Made by a program: the position numbers and the translations under genes. From positions 186,001-250,000 of the forward strand of contig CALODL010000015.1 in assembly GCA_942492115.1 (NCBI GenBank): a stretch of DNA of 64,000 nucleotides, written 5' to 3'. This DNA comes from CALODL01 sp942492115 (lineage in GTDB: Bacteria > Planctomycetota > Phycisphaerae > UBA1845 > CAIVHJ01). Numbering within the stretch: position 1 is the first letter of the stretch; each line of letters starts with the position of its first letter. The notes under the pieces are model-generated. The model saw nothing but the letters and a program-made list of their open reading frames with translations, did no database searches and was not told where the DNA came from. This document shows, piece after piece, positions 61,184-64,000 of this stretch.

Positions 61184-63328
61184 ATGAGCCACCGCACACT
61201 GTCGAGCACTGCAATCGTCATGGCCCTGGCCACCCACGCATGGGGTCAGGGCTTTGTCATTTCCCCATCCGAGCCCCCCGCACGCAGTTCATTGACCATC
61301 CCCAACCAGCGCATCGACATCGACGTGCAGGATCAGGTCACCCGGGTCCAGGTCAATCAGACTTTTCGCAACCCCACGGCACGGACGATCGAGGTCGAGT
61401 ACTTCTTTCCGCTACCGACCGACGCGACCATCGACAGCTTCGTGCTCATGGTCGACGGCAAGGAGATCCCCGGCACACTGATGGGCCACGACGAGGCCCG
61501 CAAGATCTACGAGGACATCGTCCGCCGCCGTAAGGATCCGGCGCTGCTCGAGTACGTCGGCCACGGACTGTTCAAGGCCAGTGTGTTCCCGGTGCCCGCC
61601 GGCGCCGAGCGGCAATTGAACCTGACCTATTCGCAGATCAGTCCACGTGACAGCGACATCGTCACCGTGACCTACCCGCTGGGGACGGCCAAGCACTTTG
61701 TCGGCCCGATCCAGCACCTCGAGATCGACTGTCGCATGACCGCATCCGACGCCATCCGTTCGGCGTACAGCCCGACGCATGATATCACCGTCGCGCGACC
61801 GGATGACCGCACCGCGCAGACGCGCTACGAAGGCTTCAATGTCATGCCGCAGGACGATTTCAAGATCATGTTCGGCATGAGCGGCGGGGATGTCGGCTTT
61901 CTCATGATGAGCTACCGCCCGACGACCGCCGAACCGGGTTACTTTCTGTTGCTCGCCAGTCCAAAGATCGACGAGTCGCCGGACAAGGTTCTGCCCAAGA
62001 CGGTCGTCTTCGTCCTCGACAAATCCGGCAGCATGACCGGAACGAAGATCGAGCAAGCCAAGAAATCACTGCGCTTCGTGCTGCGCAACCTCAACCCCGA
62101 CGATATGTTCAACGTCATCGTGTACGACACCGAAGTCAGGGCGTTTCAACGCGATCTGCAGCCCTGTTCACCTGCGTCGATCGATGGCGCCATGGCCTTC
62201 GTCGATCAAATCGATGCCGGCGGCGGCACGAATATCGACGGAGCACTCCGCAGTGCCATGGACATGATGTCCGCACCGCAGCGCCCGGCTTACGTGCTGT
62301 TTCTCACCGACGGCCTGCCGACCTCCGGCAACACCAACGAGGCCCAGATCGTGGCCAACTGCACGGGGGCCAACAACGTCCGAGCGCGGGTCATGGCCTT
62401 CGGCGTCGGAGACGATGTCAATGCCCGCCTGCTCGATCGCCTGGTGGCCCGGAACTACGGCACGAGCCACTACGTCCGGCCGAACCAGGACATCGAAGAA
62501 CCCGTGTCCAAGCTGTACACGAAACTGAGTGCGCCGGTGCTGAGTCATCTCGAGTTGAATTTCGCAGGCCTGGATGAATTCAAGACCTATCCACGCCACC
62601 TGCCGGACCTGTTCCGCGGTGGGCAGCTCCTGGCTGTCGGCCGCTATCATCGACCGGGTGAGACCAAGGTCACACTTCGTGGCCGGGCGCTTGGCGCCAC
62701 GCGCGTCTATCATCGCACCGTCAAGCTCGATGACCACGCCGCACCCTACAAGTATGCCTTCATCGAGAAGTTGTGGGCCCAGCGACGCATCGGCTACCTG
62801 ATCGACGAGATCGACCTCAACGGACGCAATCCCGAACTGGTCGAGGAAATCGTCCGCCTCAGCACGCGCCACGGCATCCTGACGCCCTACACGGCCTTCC
62901 TGGCTGATGAGCGAGTCGATCTCGACGCAGTGTCGACCAACAGCAGTCGTGCGGGCGACATGCTGGACGAACTGAACTCCCTGAGCGGAGCACGCGCGAT
63001 CCGGCAACGTGTTGGCAAAGGCGAGCTCAAGCTCCAAGAATTGTATGTCGGCGGCGCACCCATGGTCTCCGACATGGCCGGCCACAAGCGTCGCGTCTAC
63101 ACGGTTCAGTCCATCGGCGACAAGGTGTTCTATTTCAAGAACGAGCGCTGGCTGGACAGCACGGTGACCGCGGAGATGGAAAAAACCGCCCGGGTCATCG
63201 AACAATACAGTCCCGAGTACTTCGAACTGGTTCGTACCCGGGCGTCGATCGGTCGGTATCTGACCTTCGACGACGGAGTCACGCTCGAGCTCGACGGACA
63301 GGTCTACCGCATCGTTCAGAAGAAATGA
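61184..63328 (+). CDS. Exported VIT and von Willebrand factor A domain protein
   Basis: 714 residues from the ATG at 61184, with a signal peptide (STAIVMALATHAWGQG). Residues about 30-165 match the VIT domain (DIDVQDQVTRVQVNQTFRNP, FFPLPTDATIDSFVLMVDGK, GHDEARKIYEDIVRRRKDPA). Residues about 265-440 are a vWA domain with a full MIDAS: FVLDKSGSM (DxSxS), GGGTNIDGAL and FLTDGLPTSG. The C-terminal 270 residues are helical and mixed. VIT-vWA proteins are secreted or membrane-associated, related to inter-alpha-trypsin inhibitor heavy chains, and probably bind divalent ions and a partner. No operon partner is evident. A small hairpin follows the gene. Confidence 0.92.
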   Translation: MSHRTLSSTAIVMALATHAWGQGFVISPSEPPARSSLTIPNQRIDIDVQDQVTRVQVNQTFRNPTARTIEVEYFFPLPTDATIDSFVLMVDGKEIPGTLMGHDEARKIYEDIVRRRKDPALLEYVGHGLFKASVFPVPAGAERQLNLTYSQISPRDSDIVTVTYPLGTAKHFVGPIQHLEIDCRMTASDAIRSAYSPTHDITVARPDDRTAQTRYEGFNVMPQDDFKIMFGMSGGDVGFLMMSYRPTTAEPGYFLLLASPKIDESPDKVLPKTVVFVLDKSGSMTGTKIEQAKKSLRFVLRNLNPDDMFNVIVYDTEVRAFQRDLQPCSPASIDGAMAFVDQIDAGGGTNIDGALRSAMDMMSAPQRPAYVLFLTDGLPTSGNTNEAQIVANCTGANNVRARVMAFGVGDDVNARLLDRLVARNYGTSHYVRPNQDIEEPVSKLYTKLSAPVLSHLELNFAGLDEFKTYPRHLPDLFRGGQLLAVGRYHRPGETKVTLRGRALGATRVYHRTVKLDDHAAPYKYAFIEKLWAQRRIGYLIDEIDLNGRNPELVEEIVRLSTRHGILTPYTAFLADERVDLDAVSTNSSRAGDMLDELNSLSGARAIRQRVGKGELKLQELYVGGAPMVSDMAGHKRRVYTVQSIGDKVFYFKNERWLDSTVTAEMEKTARVIEQYSPEYFELVRTRASIGRYLTFDDGVTLELDGQVYRIVQKK

Positions 63329-63422
63329 TCCACACTATGCCGGGGCGTGTGCGCTCATCGCTTGATGCAGCGCTGGGGCGGCCCGCCGGTCCCGTACCGG
63401 CGCGTCGCCCCCGCCTCTATTG

Positions 63423-63446
63423 GCCCACAGCCCTGTGGGCTTCTCC
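63423..63446 (+). terminator. Hairpin after the VIT-vWA gene, possible terminator
   Basis: GCCCACA (63423-63429) pairs with TGTGGGC (63434-63440), followed by TTCTCCT, a weak U-run. It lies 95 bp past the stop codon, so it may be a terminator. Confidence 0.5.
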
Positions 63447-63581
63447 TGCAGGACACGGGAAGAGCCCCTCTGGTCGGCAGAATGCCATACGCCGGATCGA
63501 CTGGCTGATTTGGCCGGAAATGTCTATCCTGGTGTCGCGAATACGTCGAGCGTACTTTGCCTTTATGAACGGGAGGACATT

Positions 63582-64000
63582 ATGAATCGCATATCGCTGC
63601 TGAACGTCGCCGCGTGCTCCATCTTTGCAGTCGTCGCTGCAACCGGTTGTTCCGGCTGCAGCTTCAGCGATCCCAAAGTGTGGATCGAAGACCAACGGAC
63701 CATGACCCTGTCTCCCGCACAGGCGGATACGCTCAAGACACTGACACGAAACGGCCATGTCAACATCGTGGCCGACCCTGCGGCCACCGACATCACCGTC
63801 GACGTGCACATCAAGGCTGGTGGTCGCGATGACGCCGATGCGGCCGACTGCCTGGAGGCCATCGACATCCTGACGCCGCTGAAGGGCTCGACGCAGCACG
63901 TCGAGGCGGGGTGGAAGACGACGAAGCTGAACCATTGGGGCTCCTCGGTCAGTTTCGATATCACGGCCCCGCCGGCCATGGCGGTCAACGTTGACACGCG
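63582..64000 (+). CDS. N-terminal part of a predicted lipoprotein (3' end outside window)
   Basis: The ATG at 63582 follows GGGAGGACAT, a good ribosome-binding site, and the frame is open to the window edge (about 139 residues). The N-terminus (LLNVAACSIFAVVAATGCSGC) is a lipoprotein signal with Cys at the cleavage site. The following sequence is beta-rich (MTLSPAQADTLKTLTRNGH, HVNIVADPAATDITVDVHIK), similar to DUF4097/adhesin-type domains, which often begin with such alternating strands. Partial and not certain. No shared transcript with the VIT-vWA gene can be shown. Confidence 0.6.
   Translation, partial: MNRISLLNVAACSIFAVVAATGCSGCSFSDPKVWIEDQRTMTLSPAQADTLKTLTRNGHVNIVADPAATDITVDVHIKAGGRDDADAADCLEAIDILTPLKGSTQHVEAGWKTTKLNHWGSSVSFDITAPPAMAVNVDT

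Noticed and set aside
62168..63205. A 345-residue minus-strand open frame
   Set aside because: Antisense to the VIT-vWA gene whose MIDAS motif is clear; no signal for a second gene.

Overview
The window looks like a chromosomal segment of a moderately GC-rich Gram-negative bacterium, most likely Planctomycetota and perhaps Phycisphaerae-like (inference from gene content, not from a marker phylogeny). The clues are zinc-ribbon membrane proteins of the C-x2-CGY...CPECG type, a prepilin-like protein with a late SFADGHA motif, WXG100-like proteins beside an FtsK/SpoIIIE-type ATPase, many predicted lipoproteins, an NPCBM-like protein, a YWTD propeller with Cys-rich repeats, and an ECF sigma factor. 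No phage, plasmid, CRISPR array or intact insertion sequence is visible.

Positions 1-13182 are almost all minus strand. They hold a pilus or type II secretion-like assembly cluster: PilM-like ATPase, a PilN/PilP-like inner-membrane protein, a secretin and a TPR lipoprotein. These are followed by a receiver-only response regulator, an HD-GYP c-di-GMP phosphodiesterase and a NarL-type regulator. A PilZ-like protein, a TadZ/CpaE-like ATPase with a small membrane partner, a large polytopic membrane protein and AMP nucleosidase lie upstream.

Positions 13486-32060 carry a rhomboid protease, a ChaN-type lipoprotein and then a long minus-strand run: C69 dipeptidase, biotin ligase, LysM lipoprotein, GT2 glycosyltransferase, a frameshifted diguanylate cyclase, membrane proteins, IlvE, a LolCDE-like ABC transporter with two paralogous permeases, LysS and an NPCBM-like protein. 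Positions 32459-47921 carry a small HExxH protein, an orphan SucD, a GlsB-family protein, PepD, a DUF2092/DUF6515 pair, spondin-like and DUF2959 proteins, a frameshifted Ig/HYR-like lipoprotein, a prepilin-like protein, a PEGA/TolB-like lipoprotein, a LysE exporter and a D-Ala-D-Ala carboxypeptidase.

Positions 48143-64000 carry tRNA-Phe(GAA), the sigma factor, an M19 dipeptidase lipoprotein, the YWTD/Cys-rich/FIMAH protein, a four-gene type VII secretion-like operon (54860-59820), an Fpg/Nei glycosylase, a VIT-vWA protein and a truncated lipoprotein gene at the edge.

The two most notable observations are the type VII-like operon and a 163-164 bp repeat with terminal inverted repeats present in two opposite-facing copies (36638-36801 and 48143-48305). 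In the operon both small WXG100-like proteins share the spacing W-x-D-x5-F-x3-F, and the ATPase has its only intact Walker A in a middle module. Two genes (diguanylate cyclase and Ig/HYR-like lipoprotein) show clear frameshifts that are either real decay or assembly errors.
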